Of a DNA stretch of 64,000 nt, positions 16,656 to 25,797 are shown in pieces (position 1 is the first letter of the stretch; each line of letters opens with the position of its first letter). The stretch comes from Acidimicrobiales bacterium (GTDB taxonomy: Bacteria; Actinomycetota; Acidimicrobiia; Acidimicrobiales; Aldehydirespiratoraceae), in the NCBI GenBank assembly GCA_033344915.1, contig JAWPML010000001.1, positions 3,096,369 through 3,160,368 on the forward strand, in the 5' to 3' direction. The position numbers and the translations under genes were made by a program. Under the pieces are notes generated by a model. The model saw nothing but the letters and a program-made list of their open reading frames with translations, made no database searches and had not been told where the DNA came from.

Positions 16656-17699
16656 ATGTCCGCAAGCTACGAGGCCGCGCATCGGGCCCGCATGATCCAA
16701 CGGGCCCGCATCCCGTTGCGGTTGGCGATCCCCGTGACCTCGGTGATGGCGGTCGGCGTGCCCCTGACGATGGGGCTCTGGCTGATCGCCTTCGGCGGCG
16801 CCGCTGCGGTCGTCATCCTCGCGTTCGCTGTCGTCGCGATGGAGCGCGGCGGCGAAGGTTTCGAGCAGTGCCTCCACATCCTGAACGCCATCGTGCTCTC
16901 CCTCGTCGCGCTCGCCGTGTTCCAGATGGACATCACCCCGGTGATCGCCGTCTACTTCCCGCTCCTGCTGCTGCTCACGACCGCGTACACGCTCGGTGCC
17001 CGCCAGGCGGTCCTGTGGGGGGTGCCCAGCATCGTCCTCGTGATCATGACCACGCTCGGGCCGGCACCGGAGCCCCGTGAGATCTCGAACATCGCGACGC
17101 TGGTCGTGCGCATCGGCGTGTTGGGCTCGGTGCTCGTCTTCGGTGTGTTCACCCGTCGGTCCCACGACCATCAGGCCCGCGAGCTCGACCGGCTCGCCAA
17201 CACGGACACGCTCACCGGTCTCGCGAACCGCATGGCCTTCGATCGAGAGCTCGGGGCGGCGCTGGCCCGCGCCGATCGATCCGGGGCCACCGGCGCGGTC
17301 GTCTTCGTGGACATCGACGGCATGAAGATGGTGAACGACACCTACGGGCACGGCGTCGGCGACCGCTTCCTGTGCGAGATCGCCGAACGGATCAACGCCG
17401 TCACCCGCTCGATCGACACTCCCGCCCGGATCGGCGGCGACGAGTTCGTCATCCTGCTCCCCGAGGTCAATCCGGCGACGGGCAGCGGGGCGTTCACCGC
17501 GAAGCTGATGGCCAACCTGACGCATCCGTGGCGCTGGGCGTCATTCGAGCTCTGCCCCGCCGCAAGCATCGGCGTGACCACCTTCAGCAGCGGCGACTCG
17601 GCCGACAAGGTGCTGCGCCGGGCCGATCACGCCATGTACGAGGCGAAGCACGCCGGGGGCGGGCACGTGGTCGAACACGCCGCGGAACTCGAGCGATAA
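16656..17699 (+). CDS. Membrane diguanylate cyclase (GGDEF)
   Basis: A 347-residue protein with about five transmembrane helices in residues 20-165 and a cytosolic GGDEF domain (about 185-340). The active site reads RIGGDEFVILL. Exactly five residues upstream is RSID, a canonical RxxD product-inhibition site, so it should make cyclic di-GMP under feedback control. VFVDIDGMKMVNDTYGH binds metal and nucleotide. ATG 16656 is chosen for its GGGAGGGG ribosome site. No EAL domain is attached; a GGDEF-EAL protein is encoded at 58227-61526. Confidence 0.92.
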   Translation: MSASYEAAHRARMIQRARIPLRLAIPVTSVMAVGVPLTMGLWLIAFGGAAAVVILAFAVVAMERGGEGFEQCLHILNAIVLSLVALAVFQMDITPVIAVYFPLLLLLTTAYTLGARQAVLWGVPSIVLVIMTTLGPAPEPREISNIATLVVRIGVLGSVLVFGVFTRRSHDHQARELDRLANTDTLTGLANRMAFDRELGAALARADRSGATGAVVFVDIDGMKMVNDTYGHGVGDRFLCEIAERINAVTRSIDTPARIGGDEFVILLPEVNPATGSGAFTAKLMANLTHPWRWASFELCPAASIGVTTFSSGDSADKVLRRADHAMYEAKHAGGGHVVEHAAELER

Positions 17700-17774
17700 C
17701 CGCGGCGTCCGGCTCCGGGGCGCCGCATTCCGGGGAACGCTGTAGCGCGGATCGGCGTCGAATCGGTTAGACGG

Positions 17775-18242
17775 GTGACGATGGACGCAGCCGGCGACAG
17801 CAAGGGATTCGAGCAGTTCGTGCTCGAGGTCGAACCACAGCTGCGCCGCGCCCTCGCGGGTCATCTCGCGGACGGCACGGTGGCCGATGCCGTCGCCGCC
17901 GCGCTCGCATACGCCTGGGAGAACCGGGATCGGGTGCTCGCGATGGAACGTCCCGCCGGCTACCTCTACCGGGTGGCGCAGTCCAGCGCCCGTCGTCGCA
18001 AGCAGGGTTGGCTGCCGTGGTCAGGGGAGAACGATCTTCCCGACGTCGAGCCGGGCCTCCCCGACGCGCTCGCCGCACTCCCGGCCGGTCAGGCCCGGGC
18101 GGTGTGGTTGGTGACGGCCTGCGGGTGGACACACACCGAAGCCGCCGACGCCCTCGGCGTCTCCGCGTCGACCATCTCGACCCAGGTCAACCGAGCCCTG
18201 CACAAACTGCGAACGAGCTTGGGAGTGATGACCGATGGGTGA
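17775..18242 (+). CDS. ECF-type RNA polymerase sigma factor, short
   Basis: A 155-residue protein with a weakly conserved region 2 (ALAYAWENRDRV, then RPAGYLYRVAQSSARRRK) and a clear region 4 helix-turn-helix, TEAADALGVSASTISTQVNRAL. It should direct RNA polymerase to a small regulon. The start could be GTG 17775 or ATG 17781. Its stop overlaps by 8 bases the gene for a single-pass membrane protein, as in sigma/anti-sigma or sigma/sensor pairs. Confidence 0.8.
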   Translation: MTMDAAGDSKGFEQFVLEVEPQLRRALAGHLADGTVADAVAAALAYAWENRDRVLAMERPAGYLYRVAQSSARRRKQGWLPWSGENDLPDVEPGLPDALAALPAGQARAVWLVTACGWTHTEAADALGVSASTISTQVNRALHKLRTSLGVMTDG

Positions 18243-20496
18243 CCTCGACGACCAACTGCGCCACCTCGCCGAGCGGCGCGCCGACCGGACACCGGTGACG
18301 AGAGCTGCCGACGCGATGTCGGCCCCCGCGCGGCGCGCGCCGCGCTGGGGTTACGCGGCCGTTGCTGCAGCGCTCGTGGCGATCGCCGGCATCGGGTTCG
18401 CGGCATTCGGCGATGATGGGCCGGACGTGCGCGCCGACGACCGCAACGACGAGGTCGCGATGCTGCAGCATCTGACGATCTCCTCGTTGGGTGTGGAGCT
18501 GGACGTGCCCGCCTCGTGGGTGCCATCCGTCGGGGAAGATACGTTCCAGGCAGAGGGCGACGACGGCTACGTCGAACTCGAACTCCGGCCACCGTCCGGG
18601 GACGCCACCTTCGACGCGGTGACCGTCGACGGCGAAACGGGACGGCGGCGTGTCGATGCAGCCGGCAATGTCACGATCGAGGTCGACCGCCCGAATCTCA
18701 CGACTCGCGACGTGCTCCACTTCCCGCTCTGGATCACGGGCACGCCGGCGCACATCGACGCGATCGTGGAGTCGATCCGGTGGCTGCCACCGGAGGAGCC
18801 GGCCCAGGCCGAGACGACGACCGTCGACGCGGTCGACTTCGGGGTGCGCATCGAGATCCCCGCCCACTGGGAGCCGATCGAGGACGGCCGCACGTGGGGC
18901 GGAGACGACGGCTGGGTGGCGGTCGACGTCCTCCCCAGCACGGACGTCGGCCCGTTCCTCGACAGTCTCGGCGTCACCGAGGACGAGGTCGACATCGGCG
19001 ACACGACCGTCCTGGGGAGCACCGCCACCCTCGTCACCACCCGCGATGCGATCGAGCTCGAATTCGGAACGTTCGCGGTGAGCGGCGCGATCGTCCCCAC
19101 CCCCGCGCCGGTTCTCCAGCACGACGAGGCGTGGGACCAGATCGTGATCGGGGGCGATGCCGACCATCTCGCCGACATCCTGGCCAGCGCGGAATGGATC
19201 GGCTCGACCGGACCGACGCCACCGCCCACCGATGGCGAGCGCCTCGACGTCGAGGCGCCCGACCCGGCGGCGACCTACGACCTCGTGGCCGGCACCAGCG
19301 AGGGCGTGGAGTTCCGCGACCTGCACAGCAACCGAGTCGACCGGATGCTCGTGGGGCCGACGCAACTCGCGTTCTACGTCGGCGGCTACGTCGTGCACGA
19401 GGCGGACGACGAAAGCCACAGCGCGCCGCCGATCACCGTGTGGCACGAGGCCGGCAGCTACGTCATCGATCTCGGCGACGGGTTCCGCCAGACCCAGCTG
19501 CGCGACGTTGCGCTGGTCGACGGCGTGGCGAAGGCGCTCGTGACGAAGCAGACCGGCGCGACCATCGAGGACTGGGTGGACGACCTGCTGATCGTCGATC
19601 TCGCGACCGGAGACGTCGAGCGCCTCACCGCAGCCGGAAGTTGGGAGGTCGGGGCGAGCGCCGTGCGTTTCGCCGACGGCGCCATCGCCATGGCGATGGG
19701 ACTCGGCGGTGAGACCTGGATCGAGGTGATCGACCACGATGGCGACCCGCTCTGGCGTACGGAGCCGTCGATCGAGGAACCAGGCCTGCTGTGGACGCGG
19801 GGCGACATCGCCACGGCCTACGACGCGAGGGTCACGCCGACGGGTGAACGGTCGATCGAGCTCGTCTCGTACGACCTCCAGACCGGCGACGAGGTCGTCC
19901 GGACCCTCCGGCAACTGTCCGTCGAACCGGGCACCGACCTCGCCGACGGCTGGTGTCGTCGGGCCGTTGCCTACCAGGACATCGCGTGTCAACAGTCCGG
20001 CGGTCCACCGATCTACGTCGCGCTCGACCTCGGCCTGATCCATCCCGGGCCCGAGCCCGGCCTCACCGAAGGCGCGCCAACCACCGTCGATCGTGAGGTC
20101 AGCGCGACGTTCCCGGACCGCCACCCGTGCGGCCTCGGCGGCGGCAGCGGCCCGGGGGACGTGCTGTCGTCCACGGAGATCGCACTCGACAACGGTCTCA
20201 CCATGACGGTCTGGGTCTGGACCGATTGGCGAGCAGCCGATGACGTCCGGGTGATGATGCAGGGCAACCTTCCCGACTGGCGTTCCCCGGCCATCGAGAT
20301 CGGCCGATTCACCGACGTGACGCAGCCGGTCACGGTCACTCCGCTGGAGGCCGATTCGCCCTTCGCCGATCGAGGGGTCCTCTCCATCTTCGTGCCCGAC
20401 GAGATCTCCACGGCGCAGACGCCGACCGGCTTCTCCGCGATCGTCGACTTCGATGGCTGTGAGCTCGTTGTCACGAGCTCCGGCATCGTCAACTGA
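18235..20496 (+). CDS. Single-pass membrane protein coupled to the ECF sigma factor
   Basis: A 753-residue protein: a cytosolic N-terminus of about 37 residues that begins LDDQLRHLAERRADRTPV, one transmembrane helix (about 40-58), then a large, mostly beta, outside region of nearly 700 residues with two related-looking segments near PASWVPSV and PAHWEPIE. The short inner segment could bind the sigma factor, but no zinc-binding anti-sigma motif is seen. The 8-base overlap with the sigma gene supports a functional pair. The outer domain is not recognised. Confidence 0.65.
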   Translation: MGDLDDQLRHLAERRADRTPVTRAADAMSAPARRAPRWGYAAVAAALVAIAGIGFAAFGDDGPDVRADDRNDEVAMLQHLTISSLGVELDVPASWVPSVGEDTFQAEGDDGYVELELRPPSGDATFDAVTVDGETGRRRVDAAGNVTIEVDRPNLTTRDVLHFPLWITGTPAHIDAIVESIRWLPPEEPAQAETTTVDAVDFGVRIEIPAHWEPIEDGRTWGGDDGWVAVDVLPSTDVGPFLDSLGVTEDEVDIGDTTVLGSTATLVTTRDAIELEFGTFAVSGAIVPTPAPVLQHDEAWDQIVIGGDADHLADILASAEWIGSTGPTPPPTDGERLDVEAPDPAATYDLVAGTSEGVEFRDLHSNRVDRMLVGPTQLAFYVGGYVVHEADDESHSAPPITVWHEAGSYVIDLGDGFRQTQLRDVALVDGVAKALVTKQTGATIEDWVDDLLIVDLATGDVERLTAAGSWEVGASAVRFADGAIAMAMGLGGETWIEVIDHDGDPLWRTEPSIEEPGLLWTRGDIATAYDARVTPTGERSIELVSYDLQTGDEVVRTLRQLSVEPGTDLADGWCRRAVAYQDIACQQSGGPPIYVALDLGLIHPGPEPGLTEGAPTTVDREVSATFPDRHPCGLGGGSGPGDVLSSTEIALDNGLTMTVWVWTDWRAADDVRVMMQGNLPDWRSPAIEIGRFTDVTQPVTVTPLEADSPFADRGVLSIFVPDEISTAQTPTGFSAIVDFDGCELVVTSSGIVN

Positions 20497-20511
20497 CCGG
20501 TCGGAACGCCC

Positions 20512-22800
20512 TCAGGCGTCGGCGGCGATCGCAGTCAGGATCGCGAGCTCGATCTCGCGCTGATAGCTGTCCTCGACGATCTTCTCGCCGTTCGGGTCGA
20601 GGACGTAGAACGAGTCGACCACGTCGTCGCCGAGGGTCTGCACCTTGGCCGTGTAGATGTCGAGGTCGAGATCCGCGATCGCCCGGGTGATCCGGTAGAG
20701 CAGGCCGATGGAGTCCGGGCCGCGCACCTCGAGCACCGTGTAGGTCGACGACAGTTCGTTGTCGAGGATCACCTGCGGGTCGCTGAGCCGGGCGGTGGTC
20801 ACCTTCTGATACCGATAGTTGCGGGCCCGCTGGATCAGGCGGGCTCGGACGGCGAGGCGACCGCGCAGGGCACGGCGCACGTCCTCCTCCACCTGCTTGG
20901 GACGTTCGTCGAGCCCGATGCCACCGCCGACCCGCAGCACCTCGAGGGCGCGGCCGCCTTCGGTGTGGAGCTGCGCCTCGAGGATGTCGACGCCGTGGAG
21001 GGCGAGCGCCCCGGCGACGCGGGAGAAGGTGCCACGGCGGTCCTCGGTCATCACGGTGAGCTCGTGACCGCGCAGCTCGACGTTCTCCTCCCCCGCGAGC
21101 AGCCGGTCGAGCAGGTCCGGCGACGGGAAGGCGGACGGCACGACGTTGCCGCCGCTCTGCAGATAGTGACTCGTGCGGGTGACGAGGTCCCTGACCAGCT
21201 CGGCCTTCCAGCCGTTCCAGGCGGACTGGCTCGTGGCGATCGAGTCCGCTTCGGTGAGTGCGCCGAGCAGCTCGAGGGTGGTGACCGACTCGATCTCCTC
21301 GGCGACGAAGCGGATCGTGTCCTCGTCCTCCAGGTCGCGCCGCGAGGCGACATCGGGCAGGAGCAGGTGATGACGGACGAGCGCGGCGAGCACCTCGACG
21401 TCGGCCGGCGGATAGCCCATGCGTTGGGCGATGCGACGCACGAGGTCGACGCCCACCTCGGAGTGGTCGCCCGGATACCCCTTGCCGATGTCGTGGAAGA
21501 GCCCACCGAGGACCAGCAGGTCCGGGCGTTCGACGCGATCGGCGATGCTGGCGGCCTCCGCGGCAGCCTCCATGAGGTGCCGGTCCACGGTGTAGCGGTG
21601 GTAGGCGTTGCGCTGGGGACGGCTGCGGTTCGGCGCCCACTCCGGCAACAGGCGCGAGAGCAGGTCGACCTGGTCGAGCGCTTCGAGCGTGCGGATCGAT
21701 TCGAAGCCGAGCAGCAACAGGTCGACGAGCACCTCACGGGCCTCGTCCGGCCAGGGATCCGGCAGGTGCGGGGAGTTGTCGGCGAGGCGGTCGAGCACGG
21801 ACCGCTCGATGAACACGTCCTCGCGCGCGGCGATGTGGGCGACCCGCAACGGCAGGACCGGGTCGGTCGCGACCGGAGCGTCCTCCACGAGGTGGAGTGT
21901 CTCGTCGACGATGCGGATGCCGTGGCCCATCTCCCGCACCTTCGAGCGCCAGCGGCGGCGGTTGCTGCGCAGATGCATCCGGTGGAGGACGGCGTCGGTG
22001 ATCCACGCGACCGTGCGGGCCGCTTGGGAGACGTCGGCCATGAGATCGTCGGCATCGCCGTAGCCGAGAGCGGCCGCGACGTCGTCCTGGTCCTGCAGGA
22101 GCAGCACGTTCGAGTGGCGCCCGGTCGAACGGTGGAGCTCGACGCGGGCCGAGAGAATCGTGTCGTGGGGACCGACGAGGCCCTGGCGTTCGGACTCCTC
22201 CATGAGCCCGTCGTCGGCCAGGTCGATCCAGTGCAGGGCGTGGACGTCGCGCAGACCACCGCGCGAGAGCTTGAGATCGGGCTCGAGGAGGAACGCGACC
22301 TCGCCCGCCTCCGCGTGGCGCTGCTTCGTCCCCTCGGCGATCAGGGTGAGCATCCGGTCGGCGTTGTCGTGCCACTGGGCACGGGACTTCGTGGCGAGCT
22401 CCTCGACGAGCCGGGGATCGCCGCCGATCAGTCGGATGTCGAGCAGGGAAGTGGCCGTGTCGAGATCGGACGACGCGAGATCGAGGGCCTCGTCCACGGT
22501 GCGCACGGCGTGGCCGAGCTTCATGCCGGTGTCCCAGATCGGGTACCAGATGCGCTCCGCCACCTCGGCGACGTGGCCCGAGTCGTTGTGGATGAGCAGC
22601 AGATCGAGGTCCGACCCCATGCTGAGATCGCCGCGCCCGTAGCCACCGACCGCCGCCAGGGCAACGCCCTCCATCTCGCCGACGCCGCCGACGACATCCT
22701 GCAGCCACGCGTCGATCTCGGCGGTGTAGGCGCGCGACAGCCCGGTGCCGACGAGGGACGAGTCGGCGAGAACCGCCGACGTGGCAGGGATGGCGTTCAT
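20512..22800 (-). CDS. glnD: PII uridylyltransferase / uridylyl-removing enzyme
   Basis: A 762-residue bifunctional nitrogen sensor. The nucleotidyltransferase motif is GGYGRGDLSMGSDLDLL (about 52-68), the HD hydrolase motif is FHDIGKGYPGDH (about 434), and two ACT domains for glutamine sensing lie in the last 190 residues. It modifies PII proteins according to glutamine. Slightly shorter than the E. coli enzyme. It lies downstream of amt on the same strand, but the usual glnK between them is missing; a tandem palindrome occupies the gap. Confidence 0.93.
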   Translation of the reverse strand: MNAIPATSAVLADSSLVGTGLSRAYTAEIDAWLQDVVGGVGEMEGVALAAVGGYGRGDLSMGSDLDLLLIHNDSGHVAEVAERIWYPIWDTGMKLGHAVRTVDEALDLASSDLDTATSLLDIRLIGGDPRLVEELATKSRAQWHDNADRMLTLIAEGTKQRHAEAGEVAFLLEPDLKLSRGGLRDVHALHWIDLADDGLMEESERQGLVGPHDTILSARVELHRSTGRHSNVLLLQDQDDVAAALGYGDADDLMADVSQAARTVAWITDAVLHRMHLRSNRRRWRSKVREMGHGIRIVDETLHLVEDAPVATDPVLPLRVAHIAAREDVFIERSVLDRLADNSPHLPDPWPDEAREVLVDLLLLGFESIRTLEALDQVDLLSRLLPEWAPNRSRPQRNAYHRYTVDRHLMEAAAEAASIADRVERPDLLVLGGLFHDIGKGYPGDHSEVGVDLVRRIAQRMGYPPADVEVLAALVRHHLLLPDVASRRDLEDEDTIRFVAEEIESVTTLELLGALTEADSIATSQSAWNGWKAELVRDLVTRTSHYLQSGGNVVPSAFPSPDLLDRLLAGEENVELRGHELTVMTEDRRGTFSRVAGALALHGVDILEAQLHTEGGRALEVLRVGGGIGLDERPKQVEEDVRRALRGRLAVRARLIQRARNYRYQKVTTARLSDPQVILDNELSSTYTVLEVRGPDSIGLLYRITRAIADLDLDIYTAKVQTLGDDVVDSFYVLDPNGEKIVEDSYQREIELAILTAIAADA

Positions 22801-22828
22801 GGCAGTTCCATTACATCAGCCCGACAAC

Positions 22829-22918
22829 GAGAAAGTACGGGGGTCAGACCCCCGTACTTTCTCAGAGCCCCGTGCATTCTCGAGAAGGTACGGGGGTCTG
22901 ACCCCGGCGTACTTTCTC
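22829..22918. repeat. Two tandem palindromes with GGGGTC(A/T)GACCCC core
   Basis: The first, 22829-22863, is a perfect 35-base palindrome: GAGAAAGTACGGGGGTC, a central A, and the exact complement. The second, 22882-22918, has the same arms with two changes and a GGGGTCTGACCCC centre. The second ends on the amt stop codon (22917-22919). They fill the amt-glnD gap and may attenuate transcription into glnD. Confidence 0.9.
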
Positions 22919-24116
22919 AGTCGAGGTAGGCGGTTTCGGCGTGTTGGGTCTGGTCGAGGCCGGTGATCTCGTCCTCGTCCGACGCCCGGAGGCCCATGAC
23001 CGAGTCGAGCACCTTCGCGATGGCGTAGGTGACGGCGAACGAGAACGCCATCACCGACACGATCGCGATCACCTGACTGAGGACCAGGGCGCTGTCCCCG
23101 AAGAACACCCCGTCGACACCGTTGATCCGCGAGTCGGCGAAGAAGCCGAGCAGCACGCCACCGACGATGCCGCCGACCATGTGGATGCCGACGACGTCGA
23201 GCGAGTCGTCGTAGCCGTATGCGGTCTTGAGCTGGATGGCGAAGTAGCAGCACACGGAGGCGACGGCACCGAAGATGATCGGCGAGAGCCCGCCGACATA
23301 GCCGGCCGCCGGCGTGATGGCCACGAGGCCGGCAACGACACCCGAGGCACCGCCCAGCGTCGTCGCGTGGCCGTCGCGCACCTTCTCGATGAGCAGCCAG
23401 GCGATCATGCCGGCCGAAGCCGCCACGAACGTGTTGAGCAGTGCCTGCACCGCGACACCGTCGGCCGCACCGGCCGAGCCGGCGTTGAAACCGAACCAGC
23501 CGAACCAGAGGATGCCCGCACCGAGCATGACGAACGTGAGGTTGTGGGGCGGCATCGCGGTGTCGGGCCAGCCCTTGCGCTTGCCGAGGACCAGCACGAG
23601 GGCCAGCGATGCGACACCGGCGTTGATGTGGATGGCGGTGCCGCCGGCGAAGTCGATGGCGGCCGGGTCGAGCTTGCTGTGGTGCCAGCCGGTGTACACC
23701 CAGTAGGTCACCGGCGTGTAGACGAGGATCGACCAGAGGGGGACGAAGATCGCCCAGGCCGAGAACTTCATGCGGTCGGCCACCGCGCCGGAGATGAGCG
23801 CCGGGGTGATGGCCGCGAACGTCATGAAGAACGCCACGCCGATGAGCGCTTCGGGATTGCCGGTCAGGTCCTTCAGGCCGGCGGCGTCGAAGTTGCCGAT
23901 GATGGCCTCGAGGCCCTCACCGTCGCCGCTGTTGCCCAGCGAGAAGGTGAACAGCACCCACAGCAGCGGCACGATGCCGAGGCAGTAGGTGTTCATGTTG
24001 AGCATGTTGAGCACGTTCTTCGAGCGGACCATGCCGCCGTAGAACAACGCGAGTCCCGGCACCATGAACAGCACGAGCGCCGTGCTCATCAACATCCAGG
24101 CGGTGTTGCCTTCCAT
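22917..24116 (-). CDS. amt: Ammonium transporter
   Basis: A 399-residue Amt/Mep/Rh-family channel with about 11 transmembrane helices. The twin pore histidines are in GGTAIHINAGVASLALVL and DVVGIHMVGGIVGG. The cytosolic C-terminal tail is present (KVLDSVMGLRASDEDEITG), where PII proteins normally dock. ATG 24116 has the ribosome site GGGAGGGAAC. glnD follows after a repeat, without a glnK gene. Confidence 0.93.
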   Translation of the reverse strand: MEGNTAWMLMSTALVLFMVPGLALFYGGMVRSKNVLNMLNMNTYCLGIVPLLWVLFTFSLGNSGDGEGLEAIIGNFDAAGLKDLTGNPEALIGVAFFMTFAAITPALISGAVADRMKFSAWAIFVPLWSILVYTPVTYWVYTGWHHSKLDPAAIDFAGGTAIHINAGVASLALVLVLGKRKGWPDTAMPPHNLTFVMLGAGILWFGWFGFNAGSAGAADGVAVQALLNTFVAASAGMIAWLLIEKVRDGHATTLGGASGVVAGLVAITPAAGYVGGLSPIIFGAVASVCCYFAIQLKTAYGYDDSLDVVGIHMVGGIVGGVLLGFFADSRINGVDGVFFGDSALVLSQVIAIVSVMAFSFAVTYAIAKVLDSVMGLRASDEDEITGLDQTQHAETAYLD

Positions 24117-24230
24117 TCGTGTTCCCTCCCCGTGATCGCGGTGTATCCGCGAACGAACGGGGGTCAACGTACGGATCGACTGTTTCCGGATTGTTTCGGG
24201 AACCTGATGCGTCTGTTTCTTCGGCCGGGC

Positions 24231-24980
24231 TCAGTACGGCCAGTCGCGGGTGGTGTGGCCCAAGATCCGCGTCAGCGGATACAGCTTTGCCGTCAGCAGG
24301 ACCTTGATGATCACGTTGCGGACGAACCAGGGCAGCTGGACGATCTGGCGGAGCAGATTCGTGATCCGTTCGCCACCACCGAGGCGCTCGCGGCGGTACT
24401 CCGCCATCGACTGTGACCGGCCGACGTAGCGCCACTCGCCGGACAGGAACCGCGTGGACAGCAGGGCGAGGGTGACCCCGATCGAGCTGAACGAATCGTG
24501 GATGAGCAGCACCCCGCCGCCCGAGACCCGGTCGCCCCAGTCCACGATGTCGGCCCGCGCCGGCCCGAAGCGGTGGGCCCCGTCGATGTAGAGCAGGTCG
24601 ATCTCACCGTCCACGTCGGCGAGGGCTTCGTCACTCATCTTGCGGACATGGTCGACCCGGTCGCGCACGCCGGCCCGCGTGAGGTTCGCGTTGTAGACGC
24701 TGTGGTCGTCGTCGCCGCGTTCCTGATCCGCTTCGATCTCCTGGGGACCGCGATCGCTGCCGGCGTGGGGGTCGATCGACACGATCTCGACCCCGTCCTC
24801 TGCGGCCGAGGCGAGCACGATCAGGGACCGGGCCCGAAAGCTGCCGATCTCCACGATGCGGGTGCCGGCGCCGAGATCCGCGGCCCGCTCATAGAGACGC
24901 GCGGCCTGGTCGTCGGTCATCCACCCTTCGACGTCGGCGACCGAGGCCAACACGTCGGGAAAGGGAGGTCGGTCGGACAC
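24231..24980 (-). CDS. Class I SAM-dependent methyltransferase (Methyltransf_24-like)
   Basis: A 249-residue protein with GTRIVEIGSFRARSLIVLASAA as SAM motif I, SIDPH as the acidic second motif, and LLYIDGAHRFGPARADIVDWGD followed by GGGVLLIHDSF. The C-terminal 60 residues are basic and hydrophobic (WFVRNVIIKVLLTAKLYPLTR), perhaps membrane-bound. GTG 24980 follows TAGGCT by 8 bases. Substrate unknown; its layout matches the enzyme at 7452-8081. Confidence 0.8.
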   Translation of the reverse strand: MSDRPPFPDVLASVADVEGWMTDDQAARLYERAADLGAGTRIVEIGSFRARSLIVLASAAEDGVEIVSIDPHAGSDRGPQEIEADQERGDDDHSVYNANLTRAGVRDRVDHVRKMSDEALADVDGEIDLLYIDGAHRFGPARADIVDWGDRVSGGGVLLIHDSFSSIGVTLALLSTRFLSGEWRYVGRSQSMAEYRRERLGGGERITNLLRQIVQLPWFVRNVIIKVLLTAKLYPLTRILGHTTRDWPY

Positions 24981-25002
24981 GAGGCAGCAGCCTAGCGACG
25001 GG

Positions 25003-25302
25003 TCAGTCGAGCAGTTCTCCGGCGCGCCGGAAGATCCGCGACCGGGGCACGGCGTCGACACAGCCGGCGGCGAGCGCGCCGTCGAGCGCGTCGGTGTCGA
25101 CATGGGCGCCGTAGGCGACGACGGGCGGACCGAGCGCGACCAGGGCGCCGAGATCGGCGCCGAGGGCGAGGTCGACGACGATGAGGTCCGCGGCGCCGAG
25201 CGCGACGTCGCCCTCGTCGCGCACCACCGTGACCTCCGGCGCGGCGGAGCGGAAGCGCCCGCCGTCCATGAGGTCGCGGGTGAGCACGACGAGCCCGCTC
25301 AC
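25003..25302 (-). CDS. Small receiver-like alpha/beta protein, function unknown
   Basis: A 99-residue protein starting at GTG 25302, which overlaps the stop of the upstream gene (GTGA). Alternating hydrophobic strands (SGLVVLTRDL, LIVVDLAL, PPVVAYGAHV) and AAGCVDAVPRSR near the end look like a shrunken response-regulator fold. The phosphate-accepting Asp arrangement cannot be confirmed. It is always read with the 157-residue partner. Confidence 0.55.
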   Translation of the reverse strand: MSGLVVLTRDLMDGGRFRSAAPEVTVVRDEGDVALGAADLIVVDLALGADLGALVALGPPVVAYGAHVDTDALDGALAAGCVDAVPRSRIFRRAGELLD

Positions 25303-25772
25303 GTGGCGGCCTCGCGCCGGCGCCGGAGGTGCACATGGGCCCGCGCCGCGCCCCACAGCAGGCCCGGCTCGTGCAACGACTCGTCGATGTCGGCGAACGC
25401 GGCCGGGCCGAAGTCGTAGACGTCGTCGCGGAAGTTCTCCTGCGCGAACGCGTCGCGGATCACGGGGGGCACGCCGACCGCGCGCAGGTGTTCGGTCAGT
25501 GGTCGGGTCGATGCCCGGATGGCGGCGAGCGGGCTCCCGGCCCCGGCGTCCGGGTCGGCCAGCAGGATGCGCTCCAGCTCGGGGTCGAGCAACGCCAGCA
25601 CATCGGACACGGCAGCGTCGACCCCATCGGCGGCGACGCCGGCCGCGGCGCAGAGGGCGACCGCACGAGCACGCAACCAGCGCGGCGCCGCGGCCCGCAC
25701 GCGGGCGAGCAGGTCGGTGGAGATCTCGACGAGGCGCGCCTCGTCGTCAGCCAGCGTCGGCTCCGTGGTCAC
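25299..25772 (-). CDS. Unknown 157-residue protein
   Basis: An Ala-rich, mainly helical, soluble protein starting at GTG 25772 (TTEPTLADDEARLVEIST), with a more conserved-looking C-terminal part (FGPAAFADIDESLHEPGLLWG) and a basic tail. No family recognised. It is divergent from aconitase X; the two promoters overlap. It is coupled to the receiver-like gene by a 4-base overlap. Confidence 0.6.
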   Translation of the reverse strand: MTTEPTLADDEARLVEISTDLLARVRAAAPRWLRARAVALCAAAGVAADGVDAAVSDVLALLDPELERILLADPDAGAGSPLAAIRASTRPLTEHLRAVGVPPVIRDAFAQENFRDDVYDFGPAAFADIDESLHEPGLLWGAARAHVHLRRRREAAT

Positions 25773-25780
25773 GGTGGCGA

Positions 25781-25790
25781 ATACTACGGT
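25781..25790. promoter_or_regulatory. Overlapping divergent -10 boxes
   Basis: On the plus strand TACGGT (25785-25790) precedes ATG 25798 by 7 bases. On the minus strand TAGTAT (25786-25781) precedes GTG 25772 by 8 bases. The boxes share two bases, so only one polymerase could use the site at a time. Confidence 0.55.
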
Positions 25791-25797
25791 GACGCCG

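Noticed and set aside
24231-24980. O-antigen-type gene cluster because of methyltransferases and GtrA
   Set aside because: The genes are scattered over 20 kb and not linked to sugar-nucleotide synthesis genes.
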